Shown one piece after another: positions 47,555-56,757 of a stretch of DNA of 64,000 nt. Location: contig NZ_BSFN01000001.1 of the NCBI RefSeq assembly GCF_027922365.1, positions 695,671 to 759,670 of the forward strand. The letters run 5' to 3'. A program made the translations under genes and the position numbers. Below the pieces are notes generated by a model. That model ran no database searches, was not told where the DNA came from, and worked only from the letters and a program-made list of their open reading frames with translations. How positions within the stretch are numbered: position 1 is the first letter of the stretch; every line of letters begins with the position of its first letter. The DNA comes from Pseudomonas turukhanskensis. GTDB lineage: Bacteria > Pseudomonadota > Gammaproteobacteria > Pseudomonadales > Pseudomonadaceae.

Positions 47555-48201
47555 GGCTGACTGCTGACCTCTGCCAGTGCCGCACCCTGTGCGGCCTTGC
47601 TGCCTCGGTACCAGGCCTGGTCCGTCACCGTCGCGTGCAACACCACATCCCAACTGGCCAATGCCAGGCGATCCACTTTCTGACATTCATGGGCCAGGCC
47701 CAATAATGTCGGTTTGTGCCAATTATGGCGCCTTTGCAAATAGGCCAGGCTGCGGTCATAGAAACCGCCACCCATTCCCAGGCGTCCGCCCTCGGGATCG
47801 AAACCCACCAGTGGCAGCATGATCAGGTCCAGTGCCCACACTTTGCGTTGGCGCTGAGGCTTGGCCGTGGGTTCGGCAATCCGAAAGCGATTGGGCCGCA
47901 GGCGTTCATTCGGGCGCACCCGTTGGAACACCATTTTGGTTCGTGGCCATGCACTGAGAACGGGCAGGTAGGTTGCCTTGCCGCGCCGTTGTGCAGCGCG
48001 CATCAAGGGGCGAGGGTCAATCTCGCCATCGGCAGGCAAATACAGCGCAATATGGCGCGCTCGACGAAAAAGCGGGTGCTGGGACAGTTGCCGATAAAGC
48101 TGCTGGCCGGCCTGGCGCTGGGCGCTGGCGCTGAGCGCGCGCCGGGCTTTACGAAGCAGGCGACGCAGTTGCGGGCGGGAGAGTTCGGCGGCGGTCAGCA
48201 T
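47551..48201 (-). CDS. fau: 5-formyltetrahydrofolate cyclo-ligase
   Basis: Converts 5-formyl-THF to 5,10-methenyl-THF with ATP. It has 216 residues. Motifs: RRLLRKARRALS near the start, HIALYLPADGEIDP, and the ATP-binding PLVGFDPEGGRLGMGGGFYDRSL. The ATG at 48201 begins MLTAAELSRP; an upstream start at 48237 is in the 6S RNA leader and is unlikely. As in E. coli (ygfA), the gene lies just after 6S RNA and may be made from the same transcript. Confidence 0.94.
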   Translation of the reverse strand: MLTAAELSRPQLRRLLRKARRALSASAQRQAGQQLYRQLSQHPLFRRARHIALYLPADGEIDPRPLMRAAQRRGKATYLPVLSAWPRTKMVFQRVRPNERLRPNRFRIAEPTAKPQRQRKVWALDLIMLPLVGFDPEGGRLGMGGGFYDRSLAYLQRRHNWHKPTLLGLAHECQKVDRLALASWDVVLHATVTDQAWYRGSKAAQGAALAEVSSQP

Positions 48202-48276
48202 GGGGTGACGGCCAGGGTTCGCAGGCGCGAACCGCAAGAAGCAGCACTGCTCGGTGCGAGCAATGCGTGTAGAAAC

Positions 48277-48456
48277 AAGACCCCCCGGCGTGCCGCTGTC
48301 GGCTTAGCCCTTGAACCCGAAAGTTCAAGGTGGAGGTTGCAGGGAGCGTTAAGGCTTTCCGTCAGGCGGACATGCACACCGGCTCCAACTTGCAACCCCC
48401 GGGTTTGTGCGTATCGGCTCAGGGACATCACCAACTGGCGCACACTCCAGGGAGCG
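48277..48456 (-). ncRNA. ssrS: 6S RNA
   Basis: The minus strand between zapA and fau carries the 6S RNA I know from P. aeruginosa: a 5' closing strand, GGTGATGTCCCTGAGCCGA, a central region around GGGGGTTGCAAGTTG paired with TGCAACCTCCACCTTGAAC, and a 3' strand GACAGCGGCACGCCGGGG. It folds as a long hairpin with an open bubble that mimics a melted promoter and holds sigma 70 RNA polymerase. Ends are estimated to within about 5 bases. The zapA-ssrS-fau order supports the call. Confidence 0.92.
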
Positions 48457-48462
48457 GCGGCC

Positions 48463-48489
48463 AGTATACCCGAATAAACCGCTCTGCAA
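48463..48489 (-). promoter_or_regulatory. Candidate promoter of 6S RNA
   Basis: On the minus strand a TATACT -10 box (48468-48463) lies about seven bases before the predicted 6S start, with TTGCAG (48489-48484) or ATTGCA one base earlier as -35. The 15-16-base spacer is short but usable. The -35 overlaps the very end of zapA. Confidence 0.55.
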
Positions 48490-48801
48490 TCAGCTATGGC
48501 TGCTGTCCTGATCGGTGGCCAGGGCGCCATCGACGCGCTCAAGCAGATCGCGCACGTGGGCGCGGGTAGAGCTGACGTCCTGGTCCAGACGCTGCTGCTT
48601 GTGCAACAGGTCGTGGGTAATGTTCAGCGCTGCCATGACTGCCACGCGGTCGGCGCCGATCACTTTGCCGCCGCTGCGGATCTCGCGCATCTTGCCGTCG
48701 AGGTAGCGGGCAGCGCTTTCCAGGTTGGCGCGTTCGTCCGCCGGGCAGGCGATGCAATAGTCTTTATCAAGAATGTGAACGGTAACGGTGTTCGAGGTCA
48801 T
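48490..48801 (-). CDS. zapA: Cell division protein ZapA
   Basis: A 103-residue FtsZ-bundling protein. N-terminal ZapA fold (VTVHILDKDYCIACPADERANLESAARYLDGKMREIR) followed by a long helix (VMAALNITHDLLHKQQRL to the end) that forms the tetramer coiled coil. The gene starts where the ZapB-like gene ends (one base shared) and lies ahead of 6S RNA, the classic order. Confidence 0.95.
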   Translation of the reverse strand: MTSNTVTVHILDKDYCIACPADERANLESAARYLDGKMREIRSGGKVIGADRVAVMAALNITHDLLHKQQRLDQDVSSTRAHVRDLLERVDGALATDQDSSHS

Positions 48802-49007
48802 TAGTCCTGCTCCAGGGCTTTGAGGCGCGAAATCATCGATTCGACCTTATGCCGGGCCATTTCGTTCTTTTCGATCAGATGGGCGCGCTCTTCGCGCCAA
48901 GACTGCTCGCTCGCACGTAAGGCGCGGTTGTCTGCTTTCAGCTGCTCGACGCGCTGTATCAGCAGTTCCAGCTTGAGGGTGAGCGCGTGCAGATCGGCGT
49001 CTTCCAT
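48801..49007 (-). CDS. TIGR02449 family coiled-coil protein, ZapB-like
   Basis: A 68-residue protein that is almost one continuous coiled coil (heptads of Leu, Val and Ile in LTLKLELLIQRVEQLKADN). It matches the TIGR02449 family found upstream of zapA in gammaproteobacteria. Placement and form suggest a ZapB-like partner of ZapA at the division ring; this is inference. Its stop overlaps the zapA start. Confidence 0.87.
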   Translation of the reverse strand: MEDADLHALTLKLELLIQRVEQLKADNRALRASEQSWREERAHLIEKNEMARHKVESMISRLKALEQD

Positions 49008-49164
49008 GGGCTCTCACTAGAATATTGAGGTGGCGAAACTATATAGGAAGGTACAGGCAGCGGGGTAAAGCCGTTGACGTTGGCCAATGGTCTTGGCGCG
49101 CTTGCCGGTGCTAGGATACAAGGCCTCCATTCTAGTCATTGCGCCCTCTGGCGCCTAGTTGCCA

Positions 49165-49722
49165 ATGCCCACACAAAATTCCCCGTATAGCGCTTTCGCC
49201 ACCCTGCTTGCCAGCAGCGGTCAACCCGTCTCGCCCGCCGAACTGCATGGTCTGTTGCTGGGGCGCAGTTGCGCCGGCGCAGGCTTTGAAGCCGACGCCT
49301 GGCTGGTGGACGCCGCCGACCTGTTCACGACAGAACCTGCCGACAACATCCGCGCCGCTCTGATCGGTCTGCAGGAAATGGTCAAAGCCGAGCTGACCGG
49401 CGATGACATCGCTGTCGTTCTGCTGCTGCCGTCCGACGACGCGCCGCTGGCCGACCGCGCCGCCGCCATGGGCCAATGGTGCCAAGGCTTTCTCGCCGGT
49501 TTCGGCCTGACCGCTCGCGATGCCGCCTTGAGCAGCGAAGCCATGGAAGTGCTGCAAGACCTCGCCGCGATTGCCCAGGTGCAAGAAGCCCTGGAGGAAT
49601 CCGAAGACGGTGAAAACGACTATATGGAAGTGATGGAGTACCTGCGCGTGGCGCCGCTGTTGCTGTTCACCGAATGCGTGAAGCCTGCCGCCCCGGCCGC
49701 GCCAAAACCTTCTCTGCACTAA
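49165..49722 (+). CDS. ygfB: UPF0149 family protein YgfB
   Basis: A 185-residue soluble helical protein of the YgfB family ([51 protein letters not shown]). YgfB in P. aeruginosa affects AlpA and beta-lactam resistance. The ATG at 49165 is chosen over a TTG at 49159. It is divergent from the zapA genes and heads ygfB-pepP-ubiH-ubiI, with gaps of 24, 2 and 46 bases. Confidence 0.94.
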   Translation: MPTQNSPYSAFATLLASSGQPVSPAELHGLLLGRSCAGAGFEADAWLVDAADLFTTEPADNIRAALIGLQEMVKAELTGDDIAVVLLLPSDDAPLADRAAAMGQWCQGFLAGFGLTARDAALSSEAMEVLQDLAAIAQVQEALEESEDGENDYMEVMEYLRVAPLLLFTECVKPAAPAAPKPSLH

Positions 49723-49746
49723 CTTCAGACCAGAACGAGCTCGCCC

Positions 49747-51081
49747 ATGATCAGCATCCCCAAGTCGGAATACGCTCGTCGGCGCAAGGCGCTGATGGCG
49801 CAGATGGAACCCAACAGCATCGCCATTCTGCCGGCGGCGCCGGTGTACATCCGCAACCGCGACGTCGAGCATATCTACCGTCAGGACAGCGATTTCCAAT
49901 ACCTCAGCGGCTTTCCCGAGCCCGAGGCGGTGATCGCGCTGATCCCTGGCCGCGAGCATGGCGAGTACGTACTGTTCTGCCGCGAGCGTGACCCCGAACG
50001 CGAACTCTGGGACGGCCTGCGGGCCGGGCAAGATGGCGCCGTGACTCAGTTCGGCGCCGACGATGCGTTCCCGATCGGCGATATCGACGAAATCCTGCCG
50101 GGCCTGATCGAAGGCCGTGACCGCGTGTACTACGCCATGGGCACCAACCAGGAATTCGATCGGCACCTCATGGAATGGATCAACGTCATTCGCTCCAAAG
50201 CCCGCCAGGGCGCACAGCCGCCCAACGAGTTCGTCGCCCTGACGCATCTGCTGCACGACATGCGTCTGTACAAGTCGGCCAACGAAGTGAAGGTAATGCG
50301 CGAAGCCGCGCAGATTTCCTCCCGCGCCCATATCCGCGCGATGCAGGCCAGCCGTGCTGGCCTGAGCGAATACCACCTGGAAGCCGAACTGGATTACGAA
50401 TTTCGCAAGGGCGGGGCGAAGATGCCGGCCTATGGCTCCATCGTCGCGGCCGGGCGCAACGCTTGCATCCTGCACTACCGCGAAAACGATGCACCGCTCA
50501 AAGATGGCGACCTGGTGCTGATCGACGCCGGCTGTGAAATCGACTGCTACGCCAGCGACATCACCCGCACCTTCCCCGTCAGCGGCAAATTCTCGCCCGA
50601 ACAGAAAGCCATCTACGAGCTGGTGCTCAAATCCCAGGAAGCCGCGTTCGCCGCCATCGGCCCGGATAAGCACTGGAACGAAGCCCACGAAGCCACCGTG
50701 CAGGTGATCACTGCCGGCCTGGTGGAACTCGGACTGCTCGAAGGTGATGTGGACGAGCTGATCGCCAGCGAAGCCTATAAACCGTTCTATATGCACCGTG
50801 CCGGTCACTGGCTGGGCATGGACGTGCACGATGTCGGCGACTACAAAGTTGGCGGCGAATGGCGGGTGCTGGAAGTTGGCATGGCGCTGACGGTCGAGCC
50901 CGGCATCTATATCGCCGTGGATAACCAGAACGTCGCGAAAAAATGGCGCGGCATTGGCGTGCGTATTGAAGACGACGTGGTGGTCACCAAAACCGGCTGC
51001 GAAATCATCACCAAAGATGCGCCGAAAACCGTCGCCGAAATCGAGGCCCTGATGGCCGCCGCTCGCACGCAGGCTGCCTGA
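49747..51081 (+). CDS. pepP: Xaa-Pro aminopeptidase
   Basis: Removes an N-terminal residue linked to proline. It has 444 residues. N-terminal creatinase-like domain (1-170), then the pita-bread catalytic domain with all five dinuclear-metal ligands: Asp in IDAGCEIDCYASD (two Asp), His in HRAGHWLGMDVHD, Glu in VEPGIYI and Glu in RIEDDVVV. It sits in the conserved pepP-ubiH-ubiI unit. Confidence 0.97.
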   Translation: MISIPKSEYARRRKALMAQMEPNSIAILPAAPVYIRNRDVEHIYRQDSDFQYLSGFPEPEAVIALIPGREHGEYVLFCRERDPERELWDGLRAGQDGAVTQFGADDAFPIGDIDEILPGLIEGRDRVYYAMGTNQEFDRHLMEWINVIRSKARQGAQPPNEFVALTHLLHDMRLYKSANEVKVMREAAQISSRAHIRAMQASRAGLSEYHLEAELDYEFRKGGAKMPAYGSIVAAGRNACILHYRENDAPLKDGDLVLIDAGCEIDCYASDITRTFPVSGKFSPEQKAIYELVLKSQEAAFAAIGPDKHWNEAHEATVQVITAGLVELGLLEGDVDELIASEAYKPFYMHRAGHWLGMDVHDVGDYKVGGEWRVLEVGMALTVEPGIYIAVDNQNVAKKWRGIGVRIEDDVVVTKTGCEIITKDAPKTVAEIEALMAAARTQAA

Positions 51082-51083
51082 CG

Positions 51084-52283
51084 GTGGCGGTGGACAAAAC
51101 TCGCGCGCAACTGGCCATCATCGGCGGCGGCCTGGTCGGCGCCAGCCTGGCGCTGGCGCTGCAGGCCGGTGCCAAAGCACGCGGTTGGTCGATTGTGCTT
51201 ATCGAGCCGTTCGCGCCTGGCGACAGCTACCAGCCCAGCTACGATGCGCGCTCCACCGCGCTGTCCTACGGCACTCAACAAATCTATCAACGCCTGGGCA
51301 TCTGGCCCAAGGTGGCCGAGCGGGCCGAAGCCATTTTGCATATCCATGTCTCGGACCGCGGCCGCTTTGCGGCGGCGCGTTTGAGCGCGGAAGAAGAGGG
51401 CGTACCGGCGCTGGGTTATGTCGCCGAAAACGCCTGGCTCGGCCATTGCCTGTGGCAGGCGCTGGACCCTGCCGTGGTGAGCTGGCGCTGCCCCACCGAA
51501 GTGGTCGCCATGCAGGCCATTGGCGACGGCTACCGCCTGACCCTCAACGACGAAACCCTGCTCGACTGCGACCTCGCCGTGCTCGCCGATGGCGGCCGCT
51601 CCGGCCTGCGCGAGCAACTGGGCGTCACGGTTAAAACCACCGCTTACAAACAGAGCGCGTTGATCGCCAATATCAGCATCAGCCAGCCCCATGGTGGCCT
51701 GGCCTTTGAGCGCTTTACCGACGAAGGCCCGATGGCCTTGCTGCCGCTGTCGGATAACCGCAGTGCGTTGATCTGGACGCGCCCCGGTGACGACGCTCAG
51801 CGCTTGCTGGCCCTGAACGACCGCGCCTTTCTCGCCGAGCTGCAAAGCATTTTTGGCTACCGCCTGGGCGCGCTGCGTCAGGTCGGCGCGCGGCATGTGT
51901 ACCCCCTTTCGCTGATCGAGGCGCAGGAGCAGGTGCGCGCCAACCTGGTGGTGCTCGGCAACGCCGCCCACAGCCTGCACCCCATTGCCGGTCAGGGTTA
52001 CAACCTGGCCCTGCGCGATGTGCAGGCCTTGGCCGAGACGTTGCTGGCCGGGCCCGATGTCCCCGGAGACGTCGCCACCCTGCAGCAGTACTACGCCCGT
52101 CAACAGCTGGATCAGACATTGACCGTCGGCTTCTCCGACCGTGTCACCCGCCTGTTCAGCAACGCCGAGCCATTGCTGGCCACCGGTCGCAACCTCGGCC
52201 TGTTGGGGCTGGATATGCTGCCACCAGCCAAGCGCTGGTTTGCCCGGCAGGCGATGGGTATCGGTACCCGCAGCGACACTTGA
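51084..52283 (+). CDS. ubiH: 2-octaprenyl-6-methoxyphenol hydroxylase
   Basis: A 399-residue FAD monooxygenase for one ring hydroxylation in ubiquinone synthesis. FAD-binding GxGxxG at IIGGGLVGASLALAL, the DG motif VLADGGRSGLRE, and the C-terminal GNAAHSLHPIAGQGYNLALRD. The start codon is GTG at 51084, three bases after the pepP stop; a GTG at 51090 is also possible. The pair with UbiI lies downstream. Confidence 0.93.
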   Translation: MAVDKTRAQLAIIGGGLVGASLALALQAGAKARGWSIVLIEPFAPGDSYQPSYDARSTALSYGTQQIYQRLGIWPKVAERAEAILHIHVSDRGRFAAARLSAEEEGVPALGYVAENAWLGHCLWQALDPAVVSWRCPTEVVAMQAIGDGYRLTLNDETLLDCDLAVLADGGRSGLREQLGVTVKTTAYKQSALIANISISQPHGGLAFERFTDEGPMALLPLSDNRSALIWTRPGDDAQRLLALNDRAFLAELQSIFGYRLGALRQVGARHVYPLSLIEAQEQVRANLVVLGNAAHSLHPIAGQGYNLALRDVQALAETLLAGPDVPGDVATLQQYYARQQLDQTLTVGFSDRVTRLFSNAEPLLATGRNLGLLGLDMLPPAKRWFARQAMGIGTRSDT

Positions 52284-52329
52284 TCAATTTTCCGGCAGCC
52301 TCACAGCTGCCCGTGAACAGGCTGAAAGC

Positions 52330-53556
52330 ATGGAAATGCGAGCGGATTTGGTAGTAGTGGGTGCCGGCATGGTTGGCAGTGCGCTGGCCTTGGCCCTGAG
52401 AGACAGCGGGTTGGATATTCTGGTTGTCGACGGCAGCCCCTTGAGCGTCAAACCCTTTGACCAGGGTTTAGCCTTCGAGCCGCGCGTCAGTGCCTTGTCG
52501 ATGGCCAGTCAACGGATTCTCGAACGCGTCGGCGCCTGGTCCGGCATCCAAGCGCGACGCACCAGCCCCTATGGCGAGATGCAGGTCTGGGACGGTTCCG
52601 GCACCGGCCAGATCCATTTTTCCGCCGCCAGCGTGCATGCCGATGTGCTCGGCCATATCGTCGAAAACCGGGTGATTCAGGACGCGCTGCTGGACCAACT
52701 GCACGCCACCGATCTGGGTCTGCTGGCCAACGCCCGTCTCGAACAACTGCGCCATTCCGGTGACGACTGGCTGCTCACCCTCGCTGACGGCCGTACCGTG
52801 CGTACGCCGCTGGTGATCGCAGCCGACGGCGCCAATTCAGCCGTGCGCCGCCTCGCCGGCTGCGCCACCCGCGAGTGGGATTACCTGCACCACGCCATTG
52901 TCACCAGCGTGCGCTGCGCCAAGCCGCACCAACTCACGGCCTGGCAGCGTTTTACCGATGACGGTCCGTTGGCTTTTCTGCCGTTGGCCCGTGAAGGCGA
53001 TGGCCAGCAGTGGTGCTCGATTGTCTGGTCCGCCACACCGACCCAAGCCGAACGCCTGATGGCACTGGACGACAGCGAGTTTTGCCGAGAACTGGGCAAG
53101 GCCTTCGAATGGCGTCTGGGTGAGGTGCTGGAGGCCGATCCGCGCGTGTGCATCCCGCTGCGTCAACGCCACGCCAAACGTTACGTCGAGCCGGGTCTGG
53201 CCCTGATCGGCGACGCCGCGCACACCATTCACCCGCTGGCGGGGCAGGGCGTCAACCTCGGTTTTCTCGATGCTGCCGTGCTCGCCGAAGTGTTGCTGCA
53301 TGCCGTGGAACGCGGCGAAAACATTGCCGACGAGCGCGTGCTCAGTCGATTCGAACGCCGGCGCATGCCGCACAACCTGGCGATGATGGCGGCGATGGAA
53401 GGCTTTCAACGCCTGTTCCAGGCCGACCCGTTGCCCGTGCGTTGGTTGCGCAATAGTGGTTTGAACCTGGTGGATGGGTTGGCGGAAGGCAAAGCGATGT
53501 TTGTGCGCCAGGCGCTGGGCCTCTCGGGCGATCTGCCTGCGCTGGCGAAAGCCTGA
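52330..53556 (+). CDS. ubiI: FAD-dependent ubiquinone hydroxylase (UbiI/VisC type)
   Basis: A 408-residue paralogue of UbiH. FAD motif [15 protein letters not shown] (9-23), [14 protein letters not shown], and [21 protein letters not shown] near the end. It performs another of the three ring hydroxylations; UbiI and UbiF are hard to separate by sequence, and the place after ubiH favours UbiI. The ATG at 52330 gives the usual start; an earlier start at 52141 lies inside ubiH. A REP pair follows. Confidence 0.91.
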   Translation: MEMRADLVVVGAGMVGSALALALRDSGLDILVVDGSPLSVKPFDQGLAFEPRVSALSMASQRILERVGAWSGIQARRTSPYGEMQVWDGSGTGQIHFSAASVHADVLGHIVENRVIQDALLDQLHATDLGLLANARLEQLRHSGDDWLLTLADGRTVRTPLVIAADGANSAVRRLAGCATREWDYLHHAIVTSVRCAKPHQLTAWQRFTDDGPLAFLPLAREGDGQQWCSIVWSATPTQAERLMALDDSEFCRELGKAFEWRLGEVLEADPRVCIPLRQRHAKRYVEPGLALIGDAAHTIHPLAGQGVNLGFLDAAVLAEVLLHAVERGENIADERVLSRFERRRMPHNLAMMAAMEGFQRLFQADPLPVRWLRNSGLNLVDGLAEGKAMFVRQALGLSGDLPALAKA

Positions 53557-53570
53557 CACCTGTCTTGGTA

Positions 53571-53628
53571 GGAGCGGCTTCAGCCGCGATGCTCTTGAGC
53601 TCAAAAGCATCGCGGCTGAAGCCGCTCC
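53571..53628. repeat. Near-perfect REP palindrome (REPIN)
   Basis: The arm GGAGCGGCTTCAGCCGCGAT with GCT (53571-53593) and its exact complement (53606-53628) face each other. The centre TTGAGCTCAA is itself a palindrome, so the whole 58 bases pair with one mismatch. Typical Pseudomonas REPIN, between ubiI and the iron-binding gene. Confidence 0.9.
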
Positions 53629-53726
53629 TCCATTGGCATCGCAACATTCCGACACACCTCGAATGCCGTTGGCCAAGTGAGGTTCACTATCATTTGCGCC
53701 CCTTTCGGTTTTACGAGGAACTGCCC

Positions 53727-54725
53727 GTGCAGATTCGCCGCACTCTCTTTTCTCTTCTTGTGCTGATGGGCGCAACCACTGTGCAGGCCGCCGATGAAGT
53801 GGTGGTGTATTCCTCGCGTATCGACGAGTTGATCAAGCCGGTGTTCGACGCCTACACCGCCAAGACCGGGGTGAAGGTCAAGTTCATCACCGACAAGGAA
53901 GCGCCGCTGATGCAGCGCATCAAGGCTGAAGGCACCAATGCTACTGCCGACCTGCTGTTGACGGTGGATGCCGGCAACCTCTGGCAAGCCGAGAACATGG
54001 GCATCTTGCAGCCCTTCAAGTCGCCGGTGATCGACGCCAATATCCCCAGCCAATACCGTTCTTCTACCGACAGCTGGACCGGCCTGTCGCTGCGCGCGCG
54101 CACCATCGCCTATTCCACCGACCGGGTAAAACCTGAGGAACTGTCGACCTACGAAGCATTGGCCGGCAAGGAGTGGGAAGGGCGCTTGTGCCTGCGTACG
54201 GCCAAGAAGGTGTACAACCAGTCGCTGACTGCCACGCTTATCGAAACCCACGGCAGCGAAAAGACCGAAGAAATCCTCAAAGGCTGGGTCAACAACCTGT
54301 CCACCGATGTGTTCTCTGATGACATCGCCGTGATCCAGGCCATCAACGCCGGGCAATGCGATGTGGGCATCGTCAACACCTACTACTACGGCCGCCTGCA
54401 CAAGCAGGACCCGAGCCTGGCGGTGAAGCTGTTCTGGCCGAACCAGGGTGACCGTGGCGTGCATGTGAACCTGTCGGGTATCGGCCTGACCAAACATGCA
54501 CCCCACCCCGAAGCTGCCAAAGCGTTGGTGGAGTGGATGACCGGGCCGGATGCGCAAGCGATTTTCTCCGGTGTGAATCAGGAGTACCCGGCGAATCCAA
54601 GCGTGAAACCCTCGGAGGAGGTCGCCAGCTGGGGCACGTTCAAGGCCGATACCATTGCGGTGGAAGTGGCCGGCAAGCGTCAGGCGGAGGCGATCAAGCT
54701 TATGGATCGCGCCGGTTGGTATTGA
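53727..54725 (+). CDS. Iron(III) ABC transporter, substrate-binding protein
   Basis: A 332-residue periplasmic protein of the FbpA/FutA type. Signal peptide 1-21 ([14 protein letters not shown]). Motifs: [32 protein letters not shown], and the iron-ligand tyrosines in VNTYYYGRL. Start GTG 53727 has GAGGAAC upstream; longer frames read through the REP palindrome and are false. The permease lies 239 bases on; no ATPase gene is next to it. Confidence 0.93.
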   Translation: MQIRRTLFSLLVLMGATTVQAADEVVVYSSRIDELIKPVFDAYTAKTGVKVKFITDKEAPLMQRIKAEGTNATADLLLTVDAGNLWQAENMGILQPFKSPVIDANIPSQYRSSTDSWTGLSLRARTIAYSTDRVKPEELSTYEALAGKEWEGRLCLRTAKKVYNQSLTATLIETHGSEKTEEILKGWVNNLSTDVFSDDIAVIQAINAGQCDVGIVNTYYYGRLHKQDPSLAVKLFWPNQGDRGVHVNLSGIGLTKHAPHPEAAKALVEWMTGPDAQAIFSGVNQEYPANPSVKPSEEVASWGTFKADTIAVEVAGKRQAEAIKLMDRAGWY

Positions 54726-54750
54726 GTTACCAACCGATTTCCTGGTCGTC

Positions 54751-54835
54751 GGCCATGCGGCGTTGCGTCCTCGCTTTTAATGCTCACGTACGGCAGTACG
54801 CTGCGCTTAAAAGCTGCGGGGCGCCTTGCCTGGCC
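54751..54835. repeat. 85-bp imperfect inverted element
   Basis: Begins GGCCATGCGGCG and ends GGCGCCTTGCCTGGCC, with GCTTTTAATGC and GCGCTTAAAAGC and ACGTACGGCAGTACG toward the centre, so the whole forms one long imperfect hairpin. I know similar elements scattered in Pseudomonas genomes. It lies in the spacer between the iron-binding and permease genes. Confidence 0.7.
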
Positions 54836-54892
54836 TTAGCCCAGAACATCTGGACCGCATAAAGCCAAAGAGAAAAAACAGAGCGTTGATCC

Positions 54893-54916
54893 GTAGGAGC
54901 GAGCTTGCTCGCGACC
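54893..54916 (+). repeat. Single REP element
   Basis: GTAGGAGCGAGCTTGCTCGC with GACC (54893-54916), the standard Pseudomonas REP sequence with its internal palindrome. It lies 49 bases before the permease start. Confidence 0.85.
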
Positions 54917-54964
54917 CCTGGAAACGTATAGTTCGGCCATTACCCCCACTAACCAGGCTCCCCC

Positions 54965-56578
54965 GTGGTTCACCAACGTCGCTGGTATCTCCTCTCTTTT
55001 GCCATCGCCGCACTGGTGTTGCTGCCGCTCACGGTGTTGGCGCTTTCCTGGCAAACCATCGATCACGATATCTGGGCCCACCTGTGGGATACCCAGATGC
55101 CGCGCCTGCTCGGCAATACGCTGATTCTGGTGGTGGGCGTCGGTATCGGCGTGGCGCTACTGGGCGTCAGCCTGGCCTGGTTGACCAGCCTGTGTGAGTT
55201 TCCCGGCCGGCGCTGGCTGGACTGGGCACTGATGCTGCCTTTCGCCATCCCCGCCTATGTATTGGCGTTCGTGTTCGTCGGCCTGCTGGACTTTGCGGGC
55301 CCCGTGCAAAGCCTGCTGCGCGAGTGGTTCGGCACGGGCCTGCGGCTGCCGCGGGTGCGTTCCACCGGCGGGGTGATCGTTGTGCTGGTGCTGGTGTTTT
55401 ACCCCTATGTTTACCTGCTCGCCCGCAGCGCCTTTCTGGCGCAGGGCAAGGGGCTGATGGAGGCGGCGCGGATTCTCGGCCAGACGCCGTGGCAGGCATT
55501 CTGGCGCGTGGCCATGCCGATGGCGCGTCCGGCCATTGGTGCTGGCGTGGCCTTGGCCCTGATGGAAACCCTCGCCGATTTTGGCGCCGTGTCGGTCTTC
55601 AACTTCGACACCTTCACCACCGCCATCTACAAAACCTGGTACGGCTTCTACAGCCTCTCCAGCGCCACTCAACTGGCTAGCCTGTTGCTGTTAGCCGTCA
55701 TGCTGGTGCTCTACGGCGAGCGCCGTGCCCGTGGCGCCACTCGCCCCGCCAACGAGCGCCCGCGTGGTCAGGCGCTGTATCACCTGCGCGGCTGGAAAGC
55801 GCTGGCGGCCAGTGGCTGGTGCGGTCTGGTGTTTGCCTGTGCGTTTCTGGTGCCCTTGGTGCAACTGGTGGTGTGGTGCTGGCAGCGCGGGCGCTTCGAC
55901 CTTGATGAGCGCTATGTGGGCTTGATCCTGCACACCCTCTACCTGGGCGCCATTGCCGCTGCTGTTACGGTCGCCGTGGCGCTGGTGCTGGTATTCGCGC
56001 GCCGCCTGGTGCCGACCCGGCCGATCCGCAGCGCCATCAGCCTGGCCAACCTGGGTTATGCATTGCCGGGTTCGGTGTTGGCGGTGTCGATCATGCTGGT
56101 GTTCAGCTTCCTCGACCGTGAGCTGGTGGTGCCGCTGTCGCAGTGGCTCGGTGGCGCCGGCAGGCCGCTGCTGCTCGGCAGTCTGCTGGCGCTGGTGCTG
56201 GCCTACCTTATTCGCTTTATCACCGTGGCCTATGGGCCGCTGGAAGGTGCCCTGGCACGCATCCGCCCGTCGTTGCCGGAAGCTTCGCGCAGCCTCGGCG
56301 TGTCCGGTTATGGCCTGTTCTTTCGCGTGTACCTTCCGCTGCTGGTGCCGGGGGCGTTGAGTGCTGGGTTGCTGGTATTTGTCGATGTGCTGAAGGAAAT
56401 GCCCGCTACCTTGCTGATGCGCCCTTTCGGCTGGGATACCCTGGCGGTGCGCATTTTCGAGATGACCAGCGAGGGTGAGTGGGCTCGCGCCGCGTTACCG
56501 GCCCTGACGCTGGTGCTGGTAGGCCTGCTGCCGGTGGTCGGGCTCATACGGCGTTCGGCCAGGCGCTACGGGCACTGA
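54965..56578 (+). CDS. Iron(III) ABC transporter, permease
   Basis: A 537-residue inner-membrane protein of the FbpB type, with two BPD_transp_1 domains in one chain (about 60-260 and 320-530) and roughly twelve helices. Each half has the EAA loop: EAARILGQTPWQAFWRVAMP and EASRSLGVSGYGLFFRVYLP. It pairs with the binding protein upstream. The start is GTG at 54965, next to CCCCC. The cognate ATPase must be coded elsewhere. Confidence 0.93.
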   Translation: MVHQRRWYLLSFAIAALVLLPLTVLALSWQTIDHDIWAHLWDTQMPRLLGNTLILVVGVGIGVALLGVSLAWLTSLCEFPGRRWLDWALMLPFAIPAYVLAFVFVGLLDFAGPVQSLLREWFGTGLRLPRVRSTGGVIVVLVLVFYPYVYLLARSAFLAQGKGLMEAARILGQTPWQAFWRVAMPMARPAIGAGVALALMETLADFGAVSVFNFDTFTTAIYKTWYGFYSLSSATQLASLLLLAVMLVLYGERRARGATRPANERPRGQALYHLRGWKALAASGWCGLVFACAFLVPLVQLVVWCWQRGRFDLDERYVGLILHTLYLGAIAAAVTVAVALVLVFARRLVPTRPIRSAISLANLGYALPGSVLAVSIMLVFSFLDRELVVPLSQWLGGAGRPLLLGSLLALVLAYLIRFITVAYGPLEGALARIRPSLPEASRSLGVSGYGLFFRVYLPLLVPGALSAGLLVFVDVLKEMPATLLMRPFGWDTLAVRIFEMTSEGEWARAALPALTLVLVGLLPVVGLIRRSARRYGH

Positions 56579-56757
56579 CCGGGCAGACGATTTAGGCGTG
56601 TGTGCAGGCGTCGGTCTTGCGGCTACAATGCGCGCCATTCGGTGTAGGACGTCATCCAGACCGGTGTATTGAAACCTCGTGCAAGTGCCCGATATTCCTG
56701 GGCGCAGCCGGGCTCATGCCTCGCCCGCACCTTCGCCAAGCCCGGAAGGAGAAACCC

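Noticed and set aside
49132..50829. 565-codon minus-strand frame
   Set aside because: Antisense to ygfB and pepP; no domain, while pepP has all metal ligands.
53565..53726. N-terminal extension of the iron-binding protein
   Set aside because: The added residues are translated from the REP palindrome and would bury the signal peptide.
53629..53726. Possible Fur box before the iron-binding gene
   Set aside because: Only a short ACTATCATT stretch resembles a half site; no full inverted repeat.
56579..56757. Possible glycine riboswitch before gcvT
   Set aside because: I could not find the conserved aptamer core or a tandem arrangement in these 179 bases.
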